From Acidobacteriota bacterium (lineage in GTDB: Bacteria > Acidobacteriota > Terriglobia > Terriglobales > Acidobacteriaceae), in contig JAHFUA010000006.1 of NCBI GenBank assembly GCA_023265315.1, forward strand, positions 1-44,651: a stretch of 44,651 bases of DNA, given 5' to 3'. Position 1 is the stretch's first letter. Each line of letters opens with the position of its first letter. The translations under genes and the position numbers were made by a program. Of this stretch, positions 1 to 7,396 are shown one piece after another. A model generated the notes under the pieces. The model worked only from the letters and a program-made list of their open reading frames with translations, did not search any database and was not told where the DNA came from.

Positions 1-235
1 CCGGCAGCCGGTTTCCCCTGCCCCAGTGACCGCGACCATCGAGATCGGACCCGAATTCCTGGAAGAGAAGATCAGGGCCTTCAAGCAGCACACCAGCCAG
101 TCGCCGCTGTTCCAGCTTTTCGAGACCATGGTGCGCAAGCGCGGAACCAAGGAACTTTTTCACCTGGCCGCGACCATGGCTCCGCGCCCAATGCAGCTGG
201 AAACCGACCTGTTCGAGGGGGTGAAGGAAGATTGA
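1..235 (+). CDS. C-terminal end of a probable PIG-L (LmbE-like) family deacetylase (5' truncated by the window)
   Basis: The reading frame is open from base 2 to the TGA at 233-235, so this is the end of a longer gene that starts outside the window. A GTG at 26 is available but is probably not the true start. About 77 residues are visible. They include KIRAFKQHTSQ followed by ELFHLAAT, which resembles the helical C-terminal part of PIG-L/LmbE N-acetylglucosaminyl deacetylases (K-x-A-x-x-x-H-x-S/T-Q). The zinc-binding AHPDD motif of that family would lie upstream and cannot be checked. The stop codon lies inside the left arm of a 21-bp inverted repeat. The family call is an inference from a short tail. 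Confidence 0.5.
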   Translation, partial: RQPVSPAPVTATIEIGPEFLEEKIRAFKQHTSQSPLFQLFETMVRKRGTKELFHLAATMAPRPMQLETDLFEGVKED

Positions 236-299
236 GTCATGGATTCATTGGTTTTCAATGACCCACAATGACCCAATGAATCCATGACTCAATTCTCAA
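230..299. repeat. Family A palindromic repeat, copy A1 (possible bidirectional terminator)
   Basis: Perfect 21-bp inverted arms at 231-251 and 273-293 (key core GAGTCATGGATTCATTGG) enclose a 21-bp spacer. It separates two convergent genes. The upstream gene's TGA lies in the left arm, and the M61 gene's stop begins 10 bases after the right arm. It shares the ATGACTCAATTCTC edge with copy A2, and a close variant of it with A3. Confidence 0.85.
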
Positions 300-302
300 T
301 TG

Positions 303-2195
303 CTACTTCAAGCTTGGCGCCAGCGGCTTGATGATCTCTCCCAGCATATCCGGCGTGTTCGAAATGCGCTCCAGCTCGGGATATTTCTCGCCTCCGTGAT
401 AGTTCACCCCGTAGGTGTTCTGGAACGCGCCGCTCTGGACCAGCAGGTGGATGGGCTGGGTACCTTTCTTGGCGGCGCGGATGGCGTCGTGCAGCTCGGT
501 CGCGGAATAGGCGCGCCCATTGACGCCGAGCAGCTTCATTCCCGGTCCGATGCCGGCTCGCCAGGCCGGAGAGTCGGGCAGAACGTCTCTCATTGTGGCC
601 TCCGGCTCGCGGATCACCATGCCCAGCGAGTAGCGCACATCGGTCACATGATCCAGGGTCTCAACTCCCTGGTACACGGCAGATGGCGTTTCCCTGTAAA
701 CCAGCCTCCAGCCGCCGCGCTCGATGCCGGCCATGGGCGCGTGCGGCGCGGTGGAGTTCAAGAGCGTGCTGAGGAACGTGCGCCAGTCATGGGCCACAAC
801 CTGGTTGAGCGTGTTCACCACGTCGTCGAAGGTGTAGGTCTTCAACTCGGGTCCGCTGTCGGGTCCGTCGAAGAAGAGGCGGCAGAAGTCGTTGAGCGAG
901 CGCCGTCCCTTGGTCAGCTCGCGGATCGTGGTATCAACGTCGAGCCAGAGCAGCGTGCCTTCATCGTAGAAATCCACGCTGCGCCGCGCAGCCTCCCACT
1001 CGCGCGGGGCTTCGTAGAGGATCTGCGCCGCGACCGCGGTATCGATCAAGGGTCGCCAGGTGCGCCCGGACGTGGTGTCCAGTTGCGCCGTGGAGTTCGC
1101 CAGGTGCTCCCGAAATTGCTCGGGCTTCCACAGGCCGCTGCGCCCGGACAAGATCGTGCCCAAATATTGCGTGAGTCCTTCGTACACCCACAGCAGCTCG
1201 CCTTTCATCGGCTCCTGGTAATTGCCGGTGGCCAGGCCGGCAGGGCGGCGATATTTGCCATTCCAGGAATGGGTGAACTCGTGCGGGAGCAGGCCGCCTC
1301 CCGAGGCATAAAGATAGCCGTCCACGAAGGCGCGCTCGCGCATGCGGTCATCGCTCGCTTGATGGTGCTCCAGCCCGAAATGCGCCACGTGATCGCTCAG
1401 GCTGATAAGAAAATCGTAGTGCCCGTAGTGGCGCACGCCGAAGAGCGCGCCGGTCTCGCGCACCAGTTGCGAATACTCGCCCACCACGTCGGCAGGGATG
1501 TCGAGCGCGGCTTCGCTGTCGGCCGCCAGGTCGAGGCGGTGCGCCGGACTGATCTCGGTCGCCAGGGGCACCACCCGGAAGTGCGCGCCGGAAAGCACCG
1601 GTGAATCGATCAACAGGTTGAGAGCGACTGGCTTGAATTCAACGGTGTCACCCGTGTGCGCGGCGACTTCGAGAGGCGTGGCGAATTTCCATCCTGCCGG
1701 CAGGCGCAGGCTGGCAGCGTACGTCAGATCGCGGGGCGACTTCCCCTGCGGATAGAGCAGCAACTGGTTCCAATTGATCATCGCCAGTTGCTGCGTGACG
1801 GAGGCCGCCGAGGAAAACCCTTCCTCCTTCACCTGCCCGAGGTAGTCCAGCGCGATGTCGAGCGTGGATGTCCCCTGCGGGACGTCCACATGGAAGGCGT
1901 ACATATCCACGTCGTCGCGGCGCCAGGCCAGCGGCTTGCCGCCGGCGGTGATCCTCAGTCCAGCGAGATTGATGATCGGTCCGGTGGGACCATGCTCCCC
2001 CGGGATCCACTGGGGATAAAAGAGCGTCATAGCCCCGGGGGTGGCCGGAACCACGAGTCTGGCATGCAACAAGTTGCGCGGTGCGTCCGTGGCATCGACC
2101 GCAAGCGTAATCGTACCCGGAGGATTTGCGGCAAGGAGAGGTAAGCAGAAGACGCCGAACAGCAGCAGGGGAACAACCGCAGAACGCTTTCGCAT
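303..2195 (-). CDS. M61 family (glycyl aminopeptidase-type) metallopeptidase with C-terminal PDZ domain, secreted
   Basis: Probable zinc aminopeptidase acting outside the cytoplasm. From the ATG at 2195 the protein has 630 residues. This start has a GGAG five bases upstream; an in-frame TTG at 2213 does not. Residues 1-22 form a signal peptide (basic MRKR, then a leucine-rich core ending LLAA). An M61-type N-terminal domain follows, then the zinc motif HEFTH at 305-309, and the third-ligand Glu in the WVYEGLTQYLG segment about 20-25 residues later. The C-terminus holds a PDZ-like domain (about 525-600; DVLPDSPAWRAGIGPGMKL). Family M61 proteins commonly have this peptidase-PDZ order. It converges with the upstream gene across repeat A1. 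The substrate cannot be inferred. Confidence 0.9.
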   Translation of the reverse strand: MRKRSAVVPLLLFGVFCLPLLAANPPGTITLAVDATDAPRNLLHARLVVPATPGAMTLFYPQWIPGEHGPTGPIINLAGLRITAGGKPLAWRRDDVDMYAFHVDVPQGTSTLDIALDYLGQVKEEGFSSAASVTQQLAMINWNQLLLYPQGKSPRDLTYAASLRLPAGWKFATPLEVAAHTGDTVEFKPVALNLLIDSPVLSGAHFRVVPLATEISPAHRLDLAADSEAALDIPADVVGEYSQLVRETGALFGVRHYGHYDFLISLSDHVAHFGLEHHQASDDRMRERAFVDGYLYASGGGLLPHEFTHSWNGKYRRPAGLATGNYQEPMKGELLWVYEGLTQYLGTILSGRSGLWKPEQFREHLANSTAQLDTTSGRTWRPLIDTAVAAQILYEAPREWEAARRSVDFYDEGTLLWLDVDTTIRELTKGRRSLNDFCRLFFDGPDSGPELKTYTFDDVVNTLNQVVAHDWRTFLSTLLNSTAPHAPMAGIERGGWRLVYRETPSAVYQGVETLDHVTDVRYSLGMVIREPEATMRDVLPDSPAWRAGIGPGMKLLGVNGRAYSATELHDAIRAAKKGTQPIHLLVQSGAFQNTYGVNYHGGEKYPELERISNTPDMLGEIIKPLAPSLK

Positions 2196-2268
2196 GAAGG
2201 CTCCGGCGCACAAGAATAATCGTGGTATCAGGGATTGTGCAACCGGAACGAGCGCCGCCGGCTACCAG

Positions 2269-2511
2269 CTATTTCTTGCCGGTCTTCTTGGTCTCCTCCG
2301 CCGCCCCCGTGATGCTGGCCATCACCTTGTCGAAGGCTTCCTTCTTCGACATCGGGCCGCGTCCGCCTTTGTTCTTGCGGTAATTGTGTTCGTGGTTGCA
2401 GGTGCGGCAGCGGACCTTCTGAACCTCTTCTCCGGCCATGGAGACCACCGCGTGGGTGGAGCTCAGTTTGCAGCGCGAGCAGTAATCGTCGATGTCGTCG
2501 CCGAGGCGCAT
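2269..2511 (-). CDS. Small zinc-ribbon protein, 80 aa, function unknown
   Basis: The ATG at 2511 follows a near-perfect AAGGAGG ribosome binding site with a four-base spacer. I therefore prefer it to the longer frame that opens at 2556. The protein starts MRLGDDIDDYCSRCKL and carries two CxxC knuckles (CSRC and CRTC), which should bind one zinc ion. After the second knuckle comes a basic NYRKNKGGRGP stretch and a lysine-rich tail (KKTGKK). The basic surface suggests nucleic acid or ribosome contact, but this is a guess. I recognise it only as a conserved hypothetical type seen in Acidobacteria and delta-proteobacteria. It lies divergent to tmk. Confidence 0.75.
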   Translation of the reverse strand: MRLGDDIDDYCSRCKLSSTHAVVSMAGEEVQKVRCRTCNHEHNYRKNKGGRGPMSKKEAFDKVMASITGAAEETKKTGKK

Positions 2512-2624
2512 AAGGCCTCCTTGGACTCGAAAAGCAACGAGATCGGAGTTTAGCACAGCGAGCGCCGACGCGCAGCGGCTGGCAGCGCTCAGTCAACTCC
2601 GCGCACGGATGTTATGATTCCCGC

Positions 2625-3344
2625 GTGCCAGCGAGGAAAACGCGCGGGAAATTCATCACCATCGAGGGTCTGGACGGCTGCGGCAAGAGCACGCAACTCG
2701 AGAGGCTCGCGGCGGTGCTGCGCGCCGACGGGGTCAAGGTGCTGGAGACGCGCGAGCCCGGCGGCACTCCCGTGGGCGAGAAGATCCGCGCCGTACTGCT
2801 CGATTCCCGCACCTCCGGCCTTTCGCCCCGGGCCGAGCTGGCGCTGATGTTCGGCGCGCGCGCCCAGCACGTGGACGAGGTGATCCTGCCGGCGCTCGCC
2901 GATGGCATTTGGGTATTGTGTGATCGCTTCACCGATTCCACCGAAGCCTACCAGGGCGGCGGCCGCAAGCTGGGCAGCGAGCCCGTGCTGGCGCTGCACA
3001 AGCTGCTGTGTCATGACCTCCAGCCCGACCTGACCATCCTCATGCTCTCGGATGTTGAGGCCAGCGTGGCGCGGGCGCGCCGCCGCAACCTGGCGCGCGT
3101 CCCCTCGGTCGCGCCGGCGACGGAGGCGCAACCCAACGATGAGAACCGCTTCGAGCAGGAAAGCCGCGCCTTCTTCCAGCACGTTGCCACCACGTACAAG
3201 GCGATCGCAAAACGCGAGCCGAAGCGCGTGTTCGCGGTGGATGCACGCCGCGCGCCGGATGTCGTCCACCAGGAAATCGTGGCCGCTGTGAGGCAGCGGC
3301 TGGTCGTCGGCTGTCGGTCATCGGTCGTCGGCCGGAAATCCTAA
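2625..3344 (+). CDS. tmk: Thymidylate kinase
   Basis: Phosphorylates dTMP to dTDP with ATP in the cytoplasm. The start is GTG 2625 (MPARKTRGKFITIEGLDG); no better start is in frame. The P-loop is GLDGCGKS at residues 15-22. REPGGTP (43-49) and the CDR motif with D100-R101 are the family's substrate-binding elements. A lid region with RRRN follows. The 239-residue length exceeds the usual 200-215. The last 14 residues (LVVGCRSSVVGRKS) are encoded by a GGTCGTCGG repeat that runs past the stop codon, so the natural end of the enzyme probably lay just before it. holB follows, as it often does in other bacteria. Confidence 0.95.
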   Translation: MPARKTRGKFITIEGLDGCGKSTQLERLAAVLRADGVKVLETREPGGTPVGEKIRAVLLDSRTSGLSPRAELALMFGARAQHVDEVILPALADGIWVLCDRFTDSTEAYQGGGRKLGSEPVLALHKLLCHDLQPDLTILMLSDVEASVARARRRNLARVPSVAPATEAQPNDENRFEQESRAFFQHVATTYKAIAKREPKRVFAVDARRAPDVVHQEIVAAVRQRLVVGCRSSVVGRKS

Positions 3345-3463
3345 TGACCGAAAGCCGGCCCGCGAGAGCGCTAACTTTGCTATCGTTGGTGGTTGGTCCT
3401 TGGTCCTTGGCCCTCGGCCGATCATCTCCACGGCCGACGACCGACGACCAACGACCGACGACG
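3302..3463. repeat. Family C repeat (GGTCGTCGG/CGACGACC inverted arms) between tmk and holB
   Basis: The left arm (3302-3334) iterates GGTCGTCGG/GTCGGTCATC. The right arm (3431-3463) is an approximate inverted copy built from CGACGACCGACGACC. Between them lies a short tandem of TTGGTCC (about 3390-3408). The left arm encodes the end of Tmk, and the right arm ends six bases before the holB ATG. Confidence 0.8.
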
Positions 3464-3468
3464 AGCCC

Positions 3469-4566
3469 ATGCCCTTCTCTGATTTCTACGGCGACGCTGA
3501 AACCGTGACGCGCCTGCGCGAGATGCTGGCGCGCGATCGCCTGCCGCACGCCATCATCCTGGCAGGAGCGCGGGGCGCGGGGAAGTACAAGCTGGTGCAG
3601 ATGACCGCCAAGACGCTCAACTGCCTCAAGCGCCCGCTCGGCGACGGCCTGCCGGATTTCTGCGGCGCCTGCTCCAACTGCCTTCGGATCGCCGAGGCGG
3701 ACGATCTCGCCGCGCGTTTCGCCGAGGCCGTGGCCGCGCGCGAGGACATGCGCGAGGCCGACAAGCGCGACACCCGCCTGCTCATCCAGACGCATCCTGA
3801 CGTGCTCATCATCCCCCCCGATCCGCCGCAGATGATGATCAAGGTCGGCCAGGTGCGACGGGTGATCGAGACCATCTATTTCCGCCCGTCGGAAGGCCGC
3901 GAGGCCGTGTACATCTTCACCGATTCCGCCTTCATGAAGGAGGCCGCCAATTCCCTGCTGAAGATCCTGGAGGAGCCGCCGGGGTTCGCCACCATCTTCC
4001 TGCTGACCGAGAATCCGGGCGAACTGCTGCCCACCATTCGCTCGCGCGCCATCACCCTGACGCTGGCAGCGCTGCCCGCAGCCGACATCGAGGCCTGCCT
4101 CACCCGCATGCGCCCGGAGTGGAACCCCAGGCAGCGCGCCCTGGTGGCGCGGCTTTCCGGCGGGGCGGTCGGCGCCGCGCTTTCCTTTGACCTCACCGCC
4201 TATACCACCGCGCGCAAGGACGCGCTCGCGCTGCTGACCACCGCCACCCATCCCCAGGACCACAGCGAGCTGTTCAAGGTCACGGAAACCTACCGCGCCG
4301 GCGCTGAAGGCAAGGACAAGACCGAGGAATTGATCCGCACGCTGTACTGGCTGCTCGAAGACCTTCTGTTCCTGAAGTCGGGCACGCCGGAGCTGGTGCG
4401 CAACACGGACCTCGCCTCCGATCTGGGCCGGATCGCGCAGAGTGTGGAATTCGCCTGGATCGCCGCCGCGTCTGAGCGCCTGGGTGAAGTGGAGTCCGGC
4501 ATGCGCCGCAACCTGCTGCGCTCGCTTTCCCTCGACGCCTTCGTCGCCGCACTGGAACGCGCTTAG
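3469..4566 (+). CDS. holB: DNA polymerase III delta' (clamp loader) subunit
   Basis: Clamp-loader subunit that helps load the beta clamp during replication. I start it at ATG 3469 (MPFSDFYGDAETV), because the frame upstream is repeat DNA. The protein has 365 residues. An AAA+ P-loop-like segment GARGAGKY occupies 33-40; the usual Ser/Thr after Lys is Tyr, consistent with delta' often being a poor ATPase. A zinc module has C52, C65, C68 and C71. The family hallmark LLKILEEPP is present, followed by a sensor/arginine-finger region reading TIRSRA instead of the common SRC. No clear ribosome binding site is seen, so translation may depend on readthrough from tmk or on the repeat context. Confidence 0.93.
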   Translation: MPFSDFYGDAETVTRLREMLARDRLPHAIILAGARGAGKYKLVQMTAKTLNCLKRPLGDGLPDFCGACSNCLRIAEADDLAARFAEAVAAREDMREADKRDTRLLIQTHPDVLIIPPDPPQMMIKVGQVRRVIETIYFRPSEGREAVYIFTDSAFMKEAANSLLKILEEPPGFATIFLLTENPGELLPTIRSRAITLTLAALPAADIEACLTRMRPEWNPRQRALVARLSGGAVGAALSFDLTAYTTARKDALALLTTATHPQDHSELFKVTETYRAGAEGKDKTEELIRTLYWLLEDLLFLKSGTPELVRNTDLASDLGRIAQSVEFAWIAAASERLGEVESGMRRNLLRSLSLDAFVAALERA

Positions 4567-4590
4567 AAACGGCGTTTACCGCACAATTCA

Positions 4591-4619
4591 TTGTCACGCC
4601 GCTGAGGCTGTGATACGGT
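4591..4619 (+). promoter_or_regulatory. Candidate sigma-70-type promoter for hfq
   Basis: TTGTCA (4591-4596), a 17-bp spacer and TACGGT (4614-4619) with an extended TGA just before the -10. This predicts a start near 4626 and a leader of about 125 bases before the hfq ATG, long enough for regulation, although I see no convincing structure in it. Confidence 0.45.
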
Positions 4620-4749
4620 ATGGGCAGAGTCAACCGCTCGAAACTCCTGGGTCATTCCTGAGACGATCGCGTAGCGCGCTGTCGGTAACGACGATGCGAG
4701 GCGCTGTGGGTGCTGCCTGGGGAGGTCGGGTACCAGCCGGAGAAGCGCC

Positions 4750-5142
4750 ATGAAAGACGGAAGGGATTCCACCGCAGTGCGCCGGGCCCCTGAGGCGGCG
4801 GACGATTTCGCCAATCGCAAGCTGATCCGGCCCTCGCTCAGCCGCTCGGAAGGCAACCACCTCCCCGGCGAGCGCCGCGACCGCGACCGCCCCATCGTCG
4901 CCAAGAAAACCCCGCCTCCCGAGCAAACCCACGCCGAGAATTTCTATTACCAGAAGCAGATTCAGGCCAAGACGCGGATGGTCGTGGTCCTCCGCGATGG
5001 CGAGGAGGTGCACGGGGTTATCGAGTGGTACGACAAGAACTGCCTCAAGATTATTCGCCTCTCTGGCCAGGGCAACCTGCTGATCTACAAGCCCGCCATC
5101 AAGTACATGTTCAAGGAAGCGGAAGAGCCGGAGAAGGACTGA
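4750..5142 (+). CDS. hfq: Hfq-like RNA chaperone with a long N-terminal extension
   Basis: The C-terminal half is an Sm/Hfq fold. FYYQKQIQAKT (65-75) corresponds to the N-terminal helix, VVVLRDGEEVHGVIEWYDKN (78-97) to Sm1, and LLIYKPAIKYM (110-120) to Sm2, with YKPA (113-116) in place of the classical YKHA. Such proteins form hexameric rings that pair small RNAs with mRNAs. The protein is 130 aa and the core takes only about residues 64-121. The first 60 residues are charged, proline-containing and probably disordered, whereas most Hfq proteins start directly at the core. ATG 4750 has GGAG eight bases upstream, which supports the long form. The gene stands alone between holB and dcd rather than next to miaA/hflX. 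Confidence 0.8.
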   Translation: MKDGRDSTAVRRAPEAADDFANRKLIRPSLSRSEGNHLPGERRDRDRPIVAKKTPPPEQTHAENFYYQKQIQAKTRMVVVLRDGEEVHGVIEWYDKNCLKIIRLSGQGNLLIYKPAIKYMFKEAEEPEKD

Positions 5143-5233
5143 ACCGTCACGAGTTCCCAGGTCGCGAGTGATTAGCTGCAGTCACCCACCGCAGCCGGCC
5201 AAAAGCGAAAGTCCCCAGAACTAACAGCTGCCC

Positions 5234-5791
5234 TCACGCAGTCACTTTCGGCAGCACGATCCCCTTCTGCGCCTGGTACTTTCCCTTGCGGTCCTTATAG
5301 CTGGTCTCGCAGGGCTCATCTCCCTGGAAGAAGATGATCTGGCACAGGCCCTCGTTGGCGTAGATCTTGGCCGGCAGAGGGGTGCTGTTCGAGATCTCGA
5401 GCGTGACGAAGCCTTCCCACTCCGGCTCGAACGGCGTGACATTCACGATGATGCCGCAGCGCGCATAAGTGGACTTGCCCACGCAGATGGTGAGCACGTC
5501 GCGCGGGATCTTGAAGTACTCCACCGAGCGCGCCAGCGCGAACGAGTTGGGCGGGATGATGGCGCAGCTCGACCGCACGTTCACGAACGACCTCTCGTCG
5601 AAGTTCTTGGGGTCGATCATGGCCGAGTTCACGTTGGTGAAGATCTTGAACTCGTCGGCCACCCGCAGGTCGTAGCCATAGGAAGACAGGCCGAACGAGA
5701 TCACGGAGTTCGCCACCTGCTTCTCCGCGAAAGGGTTGATCATGTCGTGTTCCAGCGCCATCTTGCGGATCCAACGGTCGCTCTTCAGCAT
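5234..5791 (-). CDS. dcd: dCTP deaminase
   Basis: Deaminates dCTP to dUTP, feeding dTMP synthesis. ATG 5791 gives [12 protein letters not shown], the canonical family start, and has GAGG six bases upstream; the frame upstream to 5824 adds nothing conserved. At 185 residues it matches the family. The KSTYAR segment (106-111) and the VTLEISN segment with the putative catalytic Glu132 are visible. The C-terminal lid (YKDRKGKYQ, 165-173) is present. I see nothing pointing to a bifunctional deaminase/dUTPase. It is divergent from the HU gene, and together with tmk it puts two pyrimidine-nucleotide genes within 3 kb. Confidence 0.95.
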   Translation of the reverse strand: MLKSDRWIRKMALEHDMINPFAEKQVANSVISFGLSSYGYDLRVADEFKIFTNVNSAMIDPKNFDERSFVNVRSSCAIIPPNSFALARSVEYFKIPRDVLTICVGKSTYARCGIIVNVTPFEPEWEGFVTLEISNSTPLPAKIYANEGLCQIIFFQGDEPCETSYKDRKGKYQAQKGIVLPKVTA

Positions 5792-5877
5792 GCTTGTCCT
5801 CATCTGTGGCCGGCGGGTCGCCACGAGTCCATTCAGGCAAGGAAGGGTGAGGCCATCTTAAACGCGAAGCGCCGCCG

Positions 5878-5906
5878 TTGACAACAGTCGCTATCTCCTC
5901 TAGCAT
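5878..5906 (+). promoter_or_regulatory. Promoter of the HU/IHF gene
   Basis: A consensus TTGACA (5878-5883), a 17-bp spacer and TAGCAT (5901-5906), followed by a leader of about 50 bases to the GTG start at 5964. It is one of the two best promoter matches noted in the window. Confidence 0.65.
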
Positions 5907-5963
5907 CTGTTACTTGGCGACTTTCGAGGCCAACGGGCGCAAACCCCGGCCGTGGAGCAGCGC

Positions 5964-6233
5964 GTGATCAAGCTCGACATCATCAATGAAGTGGTGACCA
6001 AGACCGGCATCACCAAGACCAAGGCGGAACTGGCGGTCGAGACCGTCTTCGAGGGCATGAAGAAAGCCCTGGCCCGGGGAGACCGCATCGAACTGCGCGG
6101 GTTCGGAGTGTTCAACGTGCGCCCGCGCAAGACCGGCATTGGCCGCAACCCGCGCACCGGCGCCGAAGTCAACATCCCTCCCGGCAAGGCGGTGCGCTTC
6201 AAGCCCGGCAAGGAATTGCAATCGATCGACTAG
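5964..6233 (+). CDS. HU/IHF family DNA-binding protein
   Basis: Small histone-like dimeric protein that bends DNA. I prefer GTG 5964 (MIKLDIINEVVTKTG, 89 aa) over GTG 5952, because GGAG at 5954-5957 lies six bases before the former and nothing lies before the latter. The family pattern is complete. It has an N-terminal helical dimer half, GFGVF in the middle, and the DNA-contacting arm RNPRTGAEVNIPPGKAVRF with its conserved RNPRTG and Pro. The closest type is IHF-alpha/HU of the kind common in Acidobacteria, and the sequence alone does not separate HU from IHF. A strong promoter lies upstream. Confidence 0.92.
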   Translation: MIKLDIINEVVTKTGITKTKAELAVETVFEGMKKALARGDRIELRGFGVFNVRPRKTGIGRNPRTGAEVNIPPGKAVRFKPGKELQSID

Positions 6234-6292
6234 AACGCGGCGGACGGCCCGCACCCTCGGGGCGCGCGCCGCATCTCCAAGCCTTTTCTGCC

Positions 6293-7297
6293 ATGTCTGA
6301 GCCGAATCCGCCACTGGCCCCTTCCACCTTCGAGCTGTACCGGCCGGTGGAAGTGTTCGTCGCGCCTCTGCCCCTGAAGCGGCGCTACTGGCTGCACGCG
6401 CTGCTGCTCCTGCTGACCATCTTCAGCACGCTGGTGGTAGGAGCGCGTCTGCAATACAACTTCGACCACAACCTGCCGGCGTTCTCGCTGGAGGATTCGA
6501 TTTTCCCGTGGCGATGGGCCATCGGCAATCCCTCGCACCTGCTGTTGGGTATTCCCTTCTCCGCCACCCTGCTGCTGATCCTGCTGGCGCACGAGATGGG
6601 ACACTTCCTATACTGCGTGCGCTACCGCGTCTGGGCCACGCTGCCCTTCTTCATCCCCGCCCCCACGCTGATTGGAACATTCGGGGCGTTCATCCGGATA
6701 CGCTCGCCCATCCGCTCACGGGCCGCGCTGTTCGACATCGGCATCGCCGGCCCCATCGCCGGGTTTGTGGTTGCGGTGGTGGTGCTGGCTTTCGCGCTGA
6801 CATTCTCGAAACCCATGGCCTATATGGCTGCGGGATCGGACATCCATCTCGGCTATCCGCTGATCTTCCACCTGGTGCGGGGGGCGCTGGCGCTGGTGGC
6901 GCCAGCAGGCAGCCAATTGCATCTGAGCCTGCGGCACGTTTATCTGCATCCCACCGCCGTCGCTGCCTGGGTGGGGATGTTCGCCACCGCGCTCAACCTG
7001 CTGCCGGGCGGCCAACTCGATGGCGGTCACATCGTGTACTCGGTCGCCCCGCGCATTCACCGCCGGGTCTCGCGCATCACCGTCCTGCTGCTGGTCCTGA
7101 TGACCATCTTCTGGTTCGGATGGCTGGTCTGGTCGGTGCTGCTGATGGCCACCGGCATGCGCCATCCCCAGGTGCCTGTCGAGCCGAACCTCGACCCTCA
7201 GCGCCGGATACTGGCCATTTTCGCGGTCGTCATGCTGGCGCTGACCTTCATCCCCGCGCCCTTCGGCGGCACCGGCGTGCTCTCGCTGTTCAGGTAA
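6293..7297 (+). CDS. M50 family (site-2-protease-like) membrane metalloprotease
   Basis: Polytopic intramembrane zinc protease. The zinc motif HEMGH lies at residues 100-104 inside a hydrophobic helix. The third ligand lies in the second family motif, NLLPGGQLDGGH, beginning at N235 with Asp243. The protein has 334 residues, several transmembrane segments (about 32-50, 85-105, 150-170, 265-285, 308-325) and no PDZ domain, so it resembles the plant EGY/S2P-like branch rather than RseP. Such proteases cut membrane-bound regulators; no anti-sigma factor partner is encoded nearby. It starts 59 bases after the HU gene and may share its transcript. It converges with priA. Confidence 0.88.
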   Translation: MSEPNPPLAPSTFELYRPVEVFVAPLPLKRRYWLHALLLLLTIFSTLVVGARLQYNFDHNLPAFSLEDSIFPWRWAIGNPSHLLLGIPFSATLLLILLAHEMGHFLYCVRYRVWATLPFFIPAPTLIGTFGAFIRIRSPIRSRAALFDIGIAGPIAGFVVAVVVLAFALTFSKPMAYMAAGSDIHLGYPLIFHLVRGALALVAPAGSQLHLSLRHVYLHPTAVAAWVGMFATALNLLPGGQLDGGHIVYSVAPRIHRRVSRITVLLLVLMTIFWFGWLVWSVLLMATGMRHPQVPVEPNLDPQRRILAIFAVVMLALTFIPAPFGGTGVLSLFR

Positions 7298-7304
7298 GTT
7301 TTTG

Positions 7305-7387
7305 GCCGCGGATTCACGCGGATAAATGCGAATTTCTTTAAGACTTATAGGCCCTCAATCCGGGTTTTTCCGCCTTCAATCCGCGGC
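7305..7387. repeat. Inverted repeat of the GCGGATT type between convergent genes
   Basis: Perfect 10-bp arms GCCGCGGATT (7305-7314) and AATCCGCGGC (7378-7387). The left side continues as CACGCGGATAAATGCG, a degenerate tandem of GCGGAT. It fills the 99-base gap between the stop codons of the M50 gene and priA, and may act as a shared terminator. Confidence 0.6.
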
Positions 7388-7396
7388 GAGGGAAGT

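Noticed and set aside
3400-3468. Upstream extension of holB (23 codons)
   Set aside because: It is encoded by repeat DNA, and the family start is at MPFSDFYG.
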